64,000 nucleotides of DNA from Glandiceps talaboti (GCF_964340395.1 NC_135550.1:20544676-20608675); one strand, 5' to 3'; positions 24,201-38,310 are shown, counted from the stretch's first letter. Program-made: numbers and translations. Notes: a model not told the origin generated them from the sequence alone.

Positions 24201-27200
24201 CTACTCTATCATTGCTAGATGAATCTTAGGAGATTCTAACTTTTTTTTGTACTTTAATATTTTATTGCAGATTATCACTGTTGGCCACAACACCAAAAGA
24301 CAACATTTCTAGTATTATTCAAAAATATATATGTTACGCCAAACAAGATTCAAAGCACTGCGACATATTTTAGCTATGGTCTCATATAAGAGAAATATGA
24401 ATTATAATTTGACCAACCTGAAATTTGCTCTTTATGGTATTCTTGAAGGTGTCCAACACAAACTGGTCTTTATTGTACTGCATTGTCAATGTACAACCTG
24501 AAACACAACCAGCAGACTACTTTGAATTATGTTAATTATGAAAGTTTAAACAGCTATATGCTAGGGATACCTACTACTCCATAAAAGATAAAGCTTCCAA
24601 TGATTTAGACAAATAGTTGATGCTGTAAGATACACTATTTGACAAGTTGACTCTAAAAATTTGCATTTCCAGATCATTTGTCACTTGTTAGATATAATCA
24701 GTCTAATAGATAGTCTGCAAACATCATTAGGAAAGTGTATATGTTTGTTGAAAATCAGCATATTTTCATTTTTGAGCAAGCAATGTGTGACACTCCATTC
24801 CTGTTGTAATAATTTTGGCTGAAAACTAGTGGTCTTACAATAACAGCTGAAGAGGGCTGAGTGATTTAGCAAAAATATACTCGGTAAATTATTTATGTGT
24901 CGAGTTCGGAACTAATACAAAATTCCAGACTTTAGTTTCACTATCTACTTTGGTGCTTTTACATTGTAAGTATCACATTATATTTCTTCCACACTTACCA
25001 CACTTTGCACAGCACGCACCACTTGGTAAAAGAGCTTTCTTACAGAGAGGTGGTAAACATGACATCTTACAAATCCTGTCCCTTACCTGTAGACACAATC
25101 AAGCAAAACAAGCACTTGGTTACCACAAATCTATTTAAGAAGCCAGCCACTCAATCAAATCTTTATAAGTTATCAATTTTTCCCTCTGGTTTCACAGAAA
25201 TGTAAGTCTACCCTATATCAACATTTAGACTTTACATAAGGCCATTGTAGTATAAACTGCCAATAAATTGAGCTCCATCCCCCCCCGGCAAAACCTAATT
25301 GTGTTCCATATTGCAATGATCTATTGTACGTTTGTTATAGACCCATTTTTAGGCATACACCCTGTTTACACTTAGATTTGTGGATTTCTGTGCATCATCA
25401 CGGTAATAAGTGAATTTGCAAACTTCATATCATTATTATCAATTCAACAATAAAACTTTGGAATATAAAAGATTATTATTTATCTATCACAACTTACCAC
25501 ACCGTCATTTCCACAAGGGCAGCCTGAGGTGTCTTGACAGCCAGCAACACTGACAACACCATCTGAGGTGAACTGTTCTTCACCATCGCTGCTCTCCAAG
25601 AATGACGTGAATGAATTTGTAGTATGACCCTTGAAAAGGAAATAAAAAATAATCAAATATTATAAATGGTCCTGATTGCAAATATTGTCACTTTTCAGTT
25701 TTGAAACTGCATGATTTGATAACTTTTAATTCAACGACAAAAAATTTGAATTTTGCTACAGTTAAAAAATATGTTGGATACATAGTGACCTCCAATGGGT
25801 GCGATGAAGCAGATATGCAGAGACAACTTAGAGCTATGTATGCGAGGGCAAATTTTATTGTCAGAAATTTTATTCATTGCTCGGAGCATGTGAAATGCAC
25901 ACTTTTTAGGAGTTTTTTATATAGTGTTTACTGTTTACAAGTTTGGTGTAATTATAGCAACACGATGCTTCGTAAAATACAGGTGGCATATAACAACACG
26001 TTTCGATTAGTTTTTGGCCTTAGAGGGGCAGTTAGCATAAGTAACAATTGTGTCAGTAGGAATATTCTTAATTTTACCTCATGACAACGCAACTTGTTGT
26101 TCAAATTTGTTTCAAAATGGCTACTTGAGAGCCACAATGAAATAATTAAGACGTGTATTCTCTCCGACAATTATTTTTACTCCAGTTTCTGGAAAAACTA
26201 CCGACTTGTATTGTATAATTAGTTGGGGTTTTTTTCTATAGTATTTTTATTTTTTTGTGGTTGTATGGGACTTTTTTAATGGCCTGAAATAAAGAATATA
26301 TAAAAAACAACACTCTGATGCTGCAGTCTCTCTCCTTGCTATTTACAACTAGTATAAACAATGTCTGATTTTCTCACCTGGCCAGCAAACTGCATAGATC
26401 CAACAGTCACATCTGTATCTAGTTGGACATAGAAGCGACTGCCTTGTGGAAATACAACATCATCATATGCACATGGGATCTGTTCAGTCTCTAATAAAGC
26501 CACACCTTGAGAATCTTCCCAGTTGGCTGGGTCAAACCAATCCTTGACACCAGTACGCACAAATTCTACATCTGAAGACACGTATGTTGAGTTACTAGGT
26601 CTGACCATAAACAGTTTCTCAAAATATTGCATACACGAGATGCCACTTACAACCAACTTACAATTCGATCATATACAATGTCAGGTAAGTCGCATAGCTG
26701 CAGTATGTTTATAGTTCTAAAATACATTGTAACAATAACGAGCTCTTTTCTGTAACTCTATGTAATTACACTCAATATAAAGGGTGTCAGGCGTTGAAGG
26801 ATTAAAATACATGTACATTCAATACACGAGAATATTTGAATGAATTTTCTGTGTCCTAAACTTTATTACTGAATTGAATTCTAATATTTGGTTTAATATT
26901 TACAAGTATTTAATAATTTCTGTTAGTCTGTTGGATACAGCATGTTGTTGCCATGCTATCAGCGATTACTCAAAAAGGTTGATTAATGTGTAAGGGGTGC
27001 CCAACATAGCTCACTTTACAGACTATAATTCTGTCATATTTCCAAAGTTTACCATTGTTTTATATAAATACTGTACCTGTCCCTTCACATGAAGCGTCTT
27101 CATCCTCGTCACTAAAACTCCATACCACATTATTACCTAATGCCACAACACCATCATTTGGCAGGACAACTTCTTTCATTGTAGCATTTGATTGGATGAA

Positions 27201-29245
27201 GACTGATACATTTGTATCACTCTAAAAGAAGAAACATTTCTCATTTACATTGGTAATATCTCCTTCTATATTAAACTCAATAAGAGAATAAGATCCAGGG
27301 CTCACACTACATGTCATCTGTATGCCCTCTAATGACAGCCAAATTTTGTTATTGTGAGTCAAAATGATAAAAAATGGCATTTCTTGTGAGTCACCACATA
27401 GTAAGAAATTGGGGAACACCAAATGTTGGTGCATACTAGAAATTGTGTGCATCAGTGTCACATTAATTTTGTTTAAAGGGCACATTGCATGCAATATATT
27501 CTTTACAATTTAATACAAATTCACTGGCATGAACTCTGACCCAACAGTTAAAATCTATGATTGTCAATAAGATTGAAAGGGATTTTTAGGAGAGTTAGAC
27601 TACCTCATCTACCAGGTTTACTGATAATTTAGCAAATGTGTTCTGAAACAAAGAAACTACATGCTTTCTGAAAGTAAAACTTATAAGATCTGTGTCAGAA
27701 GCTTGTGACTTGTTACACATCTTACTAGAAATAAGTACATTCATGATTTTTGTGAAAACATTCACATGTTCTCTTTCAAAGAATGCAACAACAGTGATAA
27801 TAGACTATTTGGCTTCATTGCTTCTTCTCCTATGACAATAGGAGTGACTGGTAGAACACTGTCTTTTGTTCTTTCACAAAGGAGTATTGCAGTGAGATGT
27901 TGTGATTCTACTGCGATTGATTGGTTTTTCTCACCTTAGAAGCCCTACACATGTACACAATAGCCAGAGACCTAGGCCAGACAAATCACTGAACCATTCT
28001 ATTCACTGATGCCAGAATGAACCACTGTTTTGTTTCTTTTATTGGATGTTAAATATTCATGTTTTCATACTGAGGTGAACCACACCCATTTTTTAATTTA
28101 ATCAAAATACCTTCAAGACTCATGTTGAGGGTTTCAAATTTACTAACATGAATTTACAAAAGGGTGAAAATAATAATGAATAATTATTATCAACAAATAA
28201 ATCGGATGTATTGGTTTACTTACGGGACTGCCAAGAATGATACGATCATTTGAACATGGAAGGCGTTTCACGTTCCAGTTGTCTGGATTTTCATAATCAA
28301 TGTTTGGAATCCAATCTTTCCTTGATGCACCACACAAACCTAAAATAGTAGAATACAGTCATTCATTCAAAAATCAGGAAATTTATAGGGTTTTACTTTG
28401 TTTAAAATTTTCAGAAAATTCAGTGAAGTTACTTTTTCTTCACACAAACTCTTAGAAAGCATTAAAGTGTAAGCGCAGATGTCTCATAGACTAATACACT
28501 TGTTGAATTTTGTTTTAATTATCATGTAAATTCACCCATGACTTTGAAAAACAAAAACTATGCGAGAATGAGTTTGCAGCATGGAGCATAGTGGTTTAAT
28601 TTAAAAAGTTTATGCAGTAAAGCATTACAAAGGCAAGTATCGTGTTCACTAGCATTCCGTAGATCTTTGGCAGGAACATCATATCAGTGCGAACAAAATA
28701 GTCGGATAGATTTCATTATACTTTAGGTATGCTCATGGAGATTGGAGAAGTCAGTACGTTCTTGTCGACAGTGCGTATGTACTGCTGCAACCTTGGAACA
28801 TGCTGAACAATGTAATCAATTGTAAATATTTAAATTTAGAGCACGTCTGCTTCTTTTATGACTTTTATGTCCTTGAAATGTTGTGTTCACCTGTGTTGAA
28901 CGAAAACGCCCCTTGGCATTTTTCGAGTAATAACTCCTCAGATATGGCTGCATAGTATGATATAAATGTGAAATTGTTGATGTACTTGTGATCCCTGTAC
29001 AATGTTCTAACTTTAAATTTAATCATATGATCAGGGTAAATACACAGCGACATCCCAGGAGCGACGCACATTGTTAGCACATGCATTGTTTTTGTATGAC
29101 ACTGATACTAACATTCCAACAGGTAAAAAAAATAAAACTTAGTAAATGGGTGACCCCGCACGGCTGTGTCACTTAAGTCTAAGTGAATTGCTAGAGGGTA
29201 CCTACCGATAACCAAGTTCACGATAAACAACCATTTAGGATCCAT
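21250..29245 (-). CDS. AMN: Amnionless
   Basis: Single-pass membrane protein that carries cubilin to the surface for endocytosis. Exons: 29245-29206, 28339-28224, 27642-27604, 27221-27077, 26571-26378, 25629-25498, 25086-24999, 24497-24418, 23760-23628, 23055-22987, 22414-22315, 22080-21948, 21438-21250; phases join through all 13 and give 485 residues (human AMN 453). Signal peptide 1-14 (KWLFIVNLVIG), two DW-type modules (DWIPNIDYENPDNW; DWFDPANWED with EQIPCAYDDVVFP), GCQDTSGCPCGN near 210, a vWC-like cysteine cluster 227-252, one membrane helix about 352-374 followed by RR, and a 107-residue tail. The tail has FDNPMY (413-418) and YNPMY (433-437), the clathrin-adaptor type motif known from AMN, and a third, incomplete FSNPV (453-457). 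The 39-nt exon at 27604-27642 rests on phase and splice sites only. Confidence 0.93.
22757..22804. repeat. Short perfect hairpin in AMN intron
   Basis: Arms 22757-22771 and 22790-22804 (ATAAGTCAACATACT and its complement) with an 18-nt loop. Probably a relic of a small inverted-repeat transposon. Confidence 0.7.
24080..24186 (+). repeat. tRNA-derived SINE-like element, copy A
   Basis: Shares GACTCCATTGATAAGATAGC, GCAAGAACCAGGGATCGAA and TGGGCCTTTAA with the copy at 43179-43280. The order resembles tRNA box A followed by a box B-like GGGATCGAATTG, which suggests a tRNA-derived SINE. In AMN intron 8, opposite to AMN. Confidence 0.5.
25640..26310 (+). mobile_element. 5'-truncated non-LTR retrotransposon (CR1/L2-like)
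   Basis: The plus strand encodes the C-terminal end of a reverse-transcriptase ORF: YVGYIVTSNGCDEADMQRQL, RAMYARANFIVRNF, VKCTLFRSFLYSVYCLQVW, MLRKIQVAYNNTFRLVFGL, then, in another frame, a W...SSFWKNYRLVLYN tail ending at a stop near 26221. This wording is typical of LINE ORF2 C-termini. A frame break near 26080 and the loss of nearly all of the RT mark it as dead. It ends in an AT-rich 3' UTR with AAATAAAG near 26290. It sits in AMN intron 5, antisense to AMN. Confidence 0.8.
27318..27487 (-). mobile_element. hAT-type MITE, copy 1
   Basis: 170-bp element in AMN intron 3 with decayed terminal inverted repeats (CAATGTGCCCTTTAA at one end, TTAGAGGGCATACAG at the other). Internal sequence (ACACAATTTCTAGT, GGTGTTCCCC, TTACTATGTGGTGACTCACA) matches the copies at 50503 and 53830. 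The flanking 8-mers agree at 6 of 8 positions, so it is an older insertion. Confidence 0.8.
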
Positions 29246-29264
29246 TATAGCATGTACTAGCTGG
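29207..29264 (-). promoter_or_regulatory. AMN start region
   Basis: The first AMN exon (ATG at 29245) lies at the edge of a slightly CpG-richer patch at about 29150-29360. A promoter just upstream is expected, but no specific element was identified. Confidence 0.25.
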
Positions 29265-32200
29265 TTGAGAAGCGACAGGATACCTACGTCTACGACCTTC
29301 CAACAGTTCTGGTACGTGACTCACTGGGAATTGACTCGCTACCCTAGGCCCTCTCAAACTGAATCTTGTCCGAGACGCATCACCATACCTTTAGAATATA
29401 AATCATTCCGCAGAACTTTCACTCGATGTATTACACTTGTCGAGTTATTTACAAATTTCACCCTCTGGCCAAATTAAACTGTTTAGTTGCGAAAGCTTAA
29501 AGTTTAAAAGTGACTCCTAAGATAAGAAGAAGAACCCAGACCAATAAATATATCAAATGACAACACGTTTCCTTTGCTGCGGAAGAACATACTTTACCTT
29601 GTTCGGGTAAACCGGTTTAACATATACTTCCCAAGTAAAAAAAACAACATAATCAACACACCTTCTAGTTCTATACACAGACATTGTACTTATGACCTGA
29701 GATATGTTTCAGAATATAAGAAATGGTCGATAATACTGACGTATTTGGTCGATAAATTTGGTCCTTAAATCCTCCCAATAGAAAATATTACATGTAAAGT
29801 TCAAACAAATGATGTCTAATAAAAGGTCAAGGCGGGTGACATGAAAATTAAAACTTTTTTAATTTCTGGGCCGTGCGTAAATTTCACGGTCAGCTCGTCG
29901 ATCATTTAGGCCTTTCATATATGTATGCTGTCTTGGGTCTTCATGTATTCTGAGGCGGGTATAGTCAATAAGTCAACTTTACAAATGTAATACCCCCAGT
30001 AAAAAATAAGTTCAAGGAAATTATGTCTAATAATAATACTTCAATAACTCTAGGCCAATTATTATGTAAATACAGCAATTCAATATGACGTCACCTCAAA
30101 GTTAATAGTTCAGAATGCAATGCGTCTTTCCTTTTATCTCTAACTTGCTTTGTATTTTATTAGTAATTAAAATTTGGTTATAGCTGTTTTCTCTTTAATA
30201 ATCCCCAGGGACTGATTATGTGTAGCAAATAAATATAACATGGCCCACAATGACGTCTATTTGTCACAATAATCTTACATTAAGATGATAATAATAATAT
30301 TATTTAAATATATAAATTGGATACGACTTGTAATGAACAAACAAACAAACAATCAAATAAATAAGTGAAGACAGACAGATAGAAAAAATACAAAATGTGT
30401 GTATGTGGAAGGGTATGTCCACTGACAACTTATAAAGCGACATCTCAGAAATGTGTTGCTATGGTTACCATCGTCGGTCTAATTTATATTTTTTATATGG
30501 AATTAATATTCACCAAATTTTACTGAAAATCGGGTACAACCAACGAAGCTGTTTGTGTGAAAAGTTGTTCCTACATGATTTTGGGAGGGGATTTTGTTAT
30601 TTTGGTCAATGACAGTGTGTCAGTGGGCATTAAACCTCAGACTCCTGAGGCATAACTTATATTTTAGCAAAATGTTTGGGCAAGGGGAGAAGGTGAAGGT
30701 ATCAACAATACAATTCAATGCTGAATGATGGGGGATTATTCAGATATGGGGAATGGGAAGGAAAATGGACATGTACATCTTTTGGTAGTGAGCACTGGAT
30801 CCAGCAGGAGGGCATATACAAATAGCTTTCATTTTCCCTTTAACATCTTTAATTGCAAAAACCCCAAACTGTGTCCACATAGTCAATTAACATTTGTTTC
30901 GCTTTTGCAAAAGAATTCAGAAAATTCCCTCGTTGGCTGCATCTGGAAAATGTATGTATATTTCACATCACATAAATTTCGCCCAGTTACAAAGAAACAC
31001 TGCAACATAGCCCTGTCACATAGCCCTTCTCAAATATCGTGAATGGATTTCTGTAGAAATGTGTGATCGTGTTTGAGGATGAAGGATGATGCAAGTGTGT
31101 ATATGTCTGCATAAAAAGAAAACAACTTAGAGCAATCCCCAACACACACAAAATAAAATAAAATAAAAAACACACAACATGCCCCCAACAAGGATTTCAA
31201 GGAATGTGGAGTGATACCAATATTGTAGTCAGAATCCACGATTGTAAGTAATAAAGTACTAGACAACAGTGGTAACCCTCTGCCAAAATTCTTTAATCAT
31301 AATATTCATAAATGTTACACATATATCATGTAATGTTTTAATTTGCTGATATATATCTTGGACATGTAATTTGGATTAGAAGTATATGTACATGTATATA
31401 CATAAAGAATGTTGGTGCAACAGTCAATCTGATTAAAATCTGATATAGTCAACTTGACACTATTTCATTATGTACCTCTTACTTTTATTAGTCTAGTTCC
31501 ATGGCAGACAGTATACACTTTTACCATCTAGTCAAGCCCATGACTCATGCACAGAATTATGTGCTCCCCCCCAACAGCGTTTGTGAAAACATGATGATGT
31601 TGTCGCATCCTCACATATTTTAGTTTAAGAGACTGGAGGTGGAGTCCTGCTGGACGTTTGCATATCATATCAGTCCTAGAAACATGAGAAAGGTCAAAAA
31701 CGTTTGACAGCCTAAATAAAGAAATCATGCCAAGTTCACTACATCACTTTTTAATCAGATTAATTGGTACAATGGTGTAAAGCTGACAACAGGCTGTGTA
31801 AATTAGAAAGCATTTCAACAGGTTATGCTAGTGCTTGATGCACTGACATATTTTACACCAGCATGTAATCTGATCCAACAAAGGCACAGCATTGCTGATG
31901 GTTGCCAGATGTACCAATGTGAACAGTTATGATGGGCAGTAAAACACCCTCTATTACAGTCTTACTTCATTCGTGTCATTATTATCTCAAAAGCTGTCTG
32001 CTTTTTTCCAACATAGAGTTCTTCAATTTTTGAGTGAAATTCATCAATTCAAATTTACATAATTGTTGATATTACGGTAACAAATCTCGTTCATATCACT
32101 GATGGTTGTTAGGAATTTCATCTCACATGGTGGGTACTTTGAAAATACCATGACATGTGTCTCAAAAATATGATGCGTATTGTTTGCATATTATTGAATA

Positions 32201-33378
32201 ATTTGCATAGTTAATGAAATTTTTCAACAAGGTGCTGTGTCATTAATGGTTACGCTGAATTTTATTTTACCAGATACATGATAATTAGTGATATCATGAG
32301 GTGACATGGAGACATGATTAAATGGGATGCATCTTATATAAACAATTTGCATATACTATAAAAGATATTTTTATCTCAATTGGTGAATAAATTGACACAT
32401 GTCCTAAAGATGTCATTAGTGTGGCTTGCATCTTCTGAAATTAATTTGCATATATTATAAAGCAGAGTTTTATCTCACTTGGTGAATAAATTGACACATG
32501 TCCTAAAGATGTCATTAGTGTGGCTTGCATCTTCTGAAATTAATTTGCATATATTATAAAGCAGAGTTTTATCTCACTTGGTGAATAAATTGACACATGT
32601 CCTAAAAATGTCAGTAACGTGGCTTACATCTTCTAAAATTAATTTGCATATATTATAAAGCAGAGTATTATCTCGGTGAATAAACTGACATGTCCTAAAG
32701 ATGTCAGTAACATGGCTTACAACTTCTAAAATTAATTTGCATATATTATAAAGCAGAGTTTTATCTCGGTGAATAAACTGACATGTCCTAAAGATGTCAG
32801 TAACATGGCTTGCATCTTCTAAAATTAATTTGCATATATTATAAAGCAGAGTTTTATCTCACTTGGTGAATAAATTGACACATGTCCTAAAGATGTCAGT
32901 AACGTGGCTTGCATCTTCTAAAATTAATTTGCATATACTATGAAGCAGAGTTTTATCTCACTTGGTGAATAAATTGACACATGTCCTAAAGACTAAAAGA
33001 TGTCAGTAACATGGCTTGCATCTTCTAAAATTAATTTGCATATATTATAAAGCAGAGTTTTATCTCGGTGAATAAACTGACATGTCCTAAAGATGTCAGT
33101 AACATGGCTTGCATCTTCTAAAATTAATTTGCATATATTATAGAGCAGAGTATTATCTCGGTGAATAAACTGACATGTCCTAAAGATGTCAGTAACATGG
33201 CTTGCATCTTCTAAAATTAATTTGCATATATTATAGAGCAGAGTATTATCTCTGGCAAATAAAGAAAACATTACAATGCCCTTGTGGAAGACATTCAGTT
33301 GGTCGTTAGCCCAAAGGAAGAGTAATTAAAAGTGAGCTAGGTAAGTAAATGGTCTTTTTAATACTTGGTTTTCAATTT
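29246..33378. other. AMN to DGLUCY interval
   Basis: No coding sequence recognised. A perfect CRE-like TGACGTCA lies near 30087. The right-hand third (32341-33255) is a tandem satellite array. Other open frames here are short and without family, codon or splice support. Confidence 0.55.
32341..33255. repeat. Satellite-like array, 93/99-bp units
   Basis: About ten units, anchored by TTAATTTGCATATA at 32441, 32540, 32639, 32732, 32825, 32924, 33031, 33124 and 33217 (spacing 99, 99, 93, 93, 99, 107, 93, 93) plus a diverged first unit at 32341. The 6-bp difference comes from CACTTGGTGAATAAATTGAC versus GGTGAATAAACTGAC types; the 107-bp unit has an 8-bp local duplication. Each unit holds ATTTGCAT, the octamer of POU-factor sites. 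The array ends 124 bp from the DGLUCY stop codon. Confidence 0.95.
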
Positions 33379-36300
33379 CTACACAGAAATTTGTGTGAGT
33401 TCTTTAATTTTGTCAGCATGAACGGGATGAAATGGAAGTCCATCAACAGACATGCTCAGTTCTTGTAACACACCATCATGTATTCCATGGTCTATCAATG
33501 CTGCTAACATGGCCTCTTGCTGCAAAAAATGAGAGGGGAAAATACACATTTTTAGACTGAATAAACAATTTTGATAATGATTCTTTTAATTTGTGGTACT
33601 CGCTTTTATACATCAATTTTAGTAATTTAATGGTAAAGTGCATGTAACACACATACACACAGTACAGCTCAATATAGGATATTAAAAGTCATTGAGTTGG
33701 TTTTGTCAAAATACATTGTTCCATACTTGTTTGAATACTGTAAATCATTGTAATGCCATATAGAATTTATACTCACAATTTCATGCTATGATTGTAAATA
33801 AATCAGCTGCATATTTTTCAACAGTTATGTAAACTAAATGACACTCCAAAAACCTATCTTATTATGAAAATAACTTTTTTTTTTTTTACAAAAGTATGTT
33901 CCTCAGCTACATGTATGTCAAGAATGCAAAGGAATGACATTAGGATTACCTTTTCTACAGTGGGTAGAGCTGGGAGTAGTTTGTCTTTACTCTGCAGAGG
34001 AAAACCCACAGCTTTTCTGAGGTATCTATCATGTATAGGACACAATGCAACTAGATATAGAGCCATACTGAGGGCATATCCTCCCCAGTCAGATACACCT
34101 GCAGTTATCAGATAGTCAGCAGCCACCTCACAGGCTATTTCATTGCCTTTGGTAATGTGTTGAATGACTTTATCTTTCACCTTACCCATTCCAAGTTCAT
34201 TGCCACCATCTCCAATACCTTGCAAAAGAAAAAATGCCCAACTGTTAGAATATTCAAAAGGGAGCTGTTACAAGTAGTTCACATCTTAAAATATTTTGTT
34301 ACACATCTTGCATGTATTGAGTAAAACTAATGCTTAATAAAACATCCCATGAAGTGACAACCAAAATATTGAAAAATCTGTTATTCTTGCACAAAATAGC
34401 AATGAACATCCCCCCCCCCTCCCCCTCCATCTTGACAAAAGATATATTTTCTTAGGAATTACAGTAATTTATTTTCTATATGGCATTTCACTAAGAGGGT
34501 TACATATATGGTATTTACAGCAAATTATAATATAAAGAAACTTATGTACAACCTTACCTGTAGTGGAAACATATGTCATATCTTTGGCCGCATCAAACAG
34601 GAGATCAACTTGAGAGACTTTTGAAGAGATGTCAACAGCTCTCATGGTCCGCCATGTTTTATCACTTGCTCTACCAACTCTTTCAATAGCAACCAAGTGT
34701 TGATATTTGGGATGTAATTCATCTTTACCCTGTAAGAATTCCCTAGCAGTTTCTAAAGTCGCCTTTTGTCCTGGAGGTGGAAAACTTGTCACATCTATAG
34801 ATTTGGCTACTACTCCTGTAAAATAGTAAGATTTATGATGGTAGTACATTTGTCTATTTGTCCTGCATGTTCACTCTTTCCTAGTAAAGTCAGTTGAACA
34901 CTCGCATAAAAAACTTTAAAGACCTATATATAATATAAAATGAGAGAGCGACTATTGAAACGTGAACACTCTAAAACTATTGTTGCAACATGTTAACATT
35001 ATAAGGCTTAAGCTGTCAGTGGATGTAAATTTAATTATTACACTCACATAGGGTGGTGTCTGAAAGTGAGTTCTTTCCTCAAGTGTTCTTTACTCAACCT
35101 TGAGTATCAGGTTATACAGTCAGACACCACTATCACTCACTTGTGTAATCTATCACATTCTACATTAATAATTGTAGTCTGTGTTCATCATAGTTTGTCA
35201 ATACTAGCATATCTTCCGTAAATATACAAGTATATAATTGGAGTCTTAGAGTGTAATTGTTACAAGAAGAATATTTATTATAAATGTGACACAATTCTTT
35301 TCCATCACCGAGTAGTAACTCTGACAGTATTCCGTTTGGGTATCAATTTGTGCTGTTAGGGTTCATACATTATATTGAGTCACACATTATATACAGTTCC
35401 AGGATTTAGTAATCACTTTCAGAGTAAATGGTCATTTTCCAAAATTGTACACTAAAATTTTCCAGGATTTCTCTGATGTGGATTGCAATGTTACATTTCA
35501 AGGAAAGTTCTTGGTAAACTGTCATTTTCCAATTTTGTAGGATTTCCCAGAAGTGGTTTACAATGTTATAACATTTCTGGGAAGTTCTTGGTACCTGTCA
35601 ATTTGTTAGTTTTTGTAAATTTTCTAGGATCCCCAGTGGTGGGTTGCAATGTTAGAACATTTCCAGGAAAGTTCTTGGTAAACTGTCATTTTCGAATTTT
35701 GTCAATTACAATTTCCACGATTTCCCAAACATGATTAGTGATATAAGGGTATTTCCAGGAAAGCTCTTGCCATTTCCAAATTGTCTAGGCTTTCCCAGAA
35801 ATGATTTGCAATGGAAGACAACCATAGATTTTCTAGGCATGTATAAAACCTTAGGACTGTCTATTTATGATCATATTATGCCTTCATACATCATTATAGC
35901 ACAATTTACATAATGGACAGTGTGTCTGCATTTTTATATAATTGTCATATTAAACTTCTGAGTGATAGTACATGAAAGAAATTAATTTAATTCCCTTATT
36001 AATATAAAAATTACCTTTGGACACAAGATCTGCCACAATATCTCTCATCAATTGTTCCCACATGGTATCCACTACCATAGTGACTTCTTTCCCTTGGGTT
36101 TGTAACATTGTTGCCATGGCAATGGCTCCTGATAATCCATCATTCTCATATGGAGGTATTTTATCAACAAGGCATGGGAAGCCTGTTGTTATGGCAACAG
36201 AAGATGCATGTGACAAACTAAGAGCAGATTTGATTAGTTCACCTTTAACGTGTAGAGAGGAAATACCACGGCAACCTACAAGAAATAAAAATTAAACCTT

Positions 36301-38279
36301 GCTATTCCTTCATGGAAAAATACTTTTCAAACAAAGTCATTGCTGAAATTACTACTACAGTACTGTATGTCGCATACTCCTTAAAATGTGTTGTAGAACA
36401 TTTCCAAGGTGTATGCATTCCTTTTTCTTTACACAAGTATATGTACAAGGTGTGAATTACTTAGCAGTCACACAGCCATAGGTTATTAGTATTTTAACAA
36501 CAAATGGTATTTTGTGCTTTTTGGTAATGTTCATCTGATTGCACATATAATATGGAAATTCAGAGTCAATTAAATGCTTAGATGCAATGTGAAGCAAAGG
36601 TCTATCATTGAGATTAAATCTCATTCTAGCCAACTTGAATGCATTCAAACAAAGAATGTGGGATTTATACCCTGGTCGTTTAATGAAACGACAATGTGCA
36701 TCTATGCCATTCATTCAGCAGTGCTCAAAACACACAGTCAAAACATTCAAAGTTATTGGTACTCTTCCTGATTTCTCATAAATTATGCATGCATAGGTAT
36801 GATTACATCCTTCCCAAAGATTTGTTTTCATTCAGCTGGAACAAAGAAAAATACTGGGGAATACTGTCTAATCATCATATTTACCAGGATCATCTTGTAT
36901 ACTCTTCTCTAATGCATGTACTTTATTTAGAACTGACTCTGCTGTAACACTGGCAAAGAATGGACTGTCTCGAAGGCCGATGACCTTTGGCTTATCTTGG
37001 TCAGAGCTAGCATCATGTGTCATGGCAGGTGTATCTGAAATATACATACTGCCAGGTCTGTGTGTAAAGGCCAAATGTAACTCTGTCAAAAGAAAGCCAG
37101 ATACTTGAAGTAAGTATTTAAAGTTCAGCTATATTTAGTATCATAAATATTAATTGTGTACATGTAATAAACACATTATGGTATGGCCTATGGTATTTTA
37201 ATAAATATTATTATACATAAACACATTGGAACACTACCCGAATTGTACAATTTGTAAAAATTATTTCAATGCACAGTTTCATTTCAACAAAGGCAGACAT
37301 TCTATAGAAGTTGATGGGACAGAAACGCCTGGAGAGAACAAGTACAGATAGACAAAAAAACTTCCATTAAATGTATGGACAGATGTTTATGAATTGAGAA
37401 ACTGATTAACTTTGAATACATACTTGCAGTAGATAAAGCTGTTCTACCAGTCACTCCACAGGCCCAGAATACAGGTACATCTCCATCATGAAACTTTATG
37501 CTTGCACCCATATTGACTTTTTGTACATCTTCAACCCCTATCATTGCTATTCAGAAAACAAGTTAAACTAAATGTTTAGCATATGAGTACACTGACAACT
37601 GTCACAGATGTTAAGGGGGAACAGGTGAGGCTGATTTCATACTTTATAGACGTCACTTTCACAATGACTGCATCATGCAAGTTCTCTAAAAATAAGAGAA
37701 ATAAAATTATTCAAATCATATCCAGGACACTGAGGTACAGAATTCTGGATATGCAAACAATGGAGGAGCTCAGTCACATATGGTTACATCACCAAGAGCT
37801 TTAGTGCTTGTATCTGTTGTTTCTAACTTATGGTCACATGGTGTCTTAAGCCTCATTTCCATACATCATAGGTAGAAACAGTAGACAGACTGATATATAG
37901 GAGAATTGGTGATATCTGAATATGTAATTGAGCACCTCTGCTGTTTGCATACCCAGAATTCTCTACCCAGTTTACAACAGGTGTGTTCATGGCTGATTTG
38001 ATCATTTTATTTCTCTTATTCTTTGAGAAGTAACACAACTGTGGTGAAAGTTAATCTTTTTGTAATTTTAATACCGGACACCAACTACAGCAGTTAGGGT
38101 GAAATCAACCTTGCCTTTAAAACTGCTAAATTTGAATGCAATATCTGTATACTACTATAAAGTAGTATACAGATATTGCCTAATCAAAGTCCAGACTAAA
38201 GAAGGATATGATACCCCTCTTCCCCCAACAACAACAACAGACAAATACCCCCCCCCCATAAAAAAAACCCACAAAAAAC

Positions 38280-38310
<31 letters not shown>

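Noticed and set aside
27222-27494. 90-residue minus-strand frame
   Set aside because: Runs from AMN intron through a hAT-type MITE; the true exon ends at 27221.
32993-33271. Apparent repeat protein of 92 residues with three near-identical units
   Set aside because: It is the satellite array read through; the 93-bp unit length keeps the frame open by chance.
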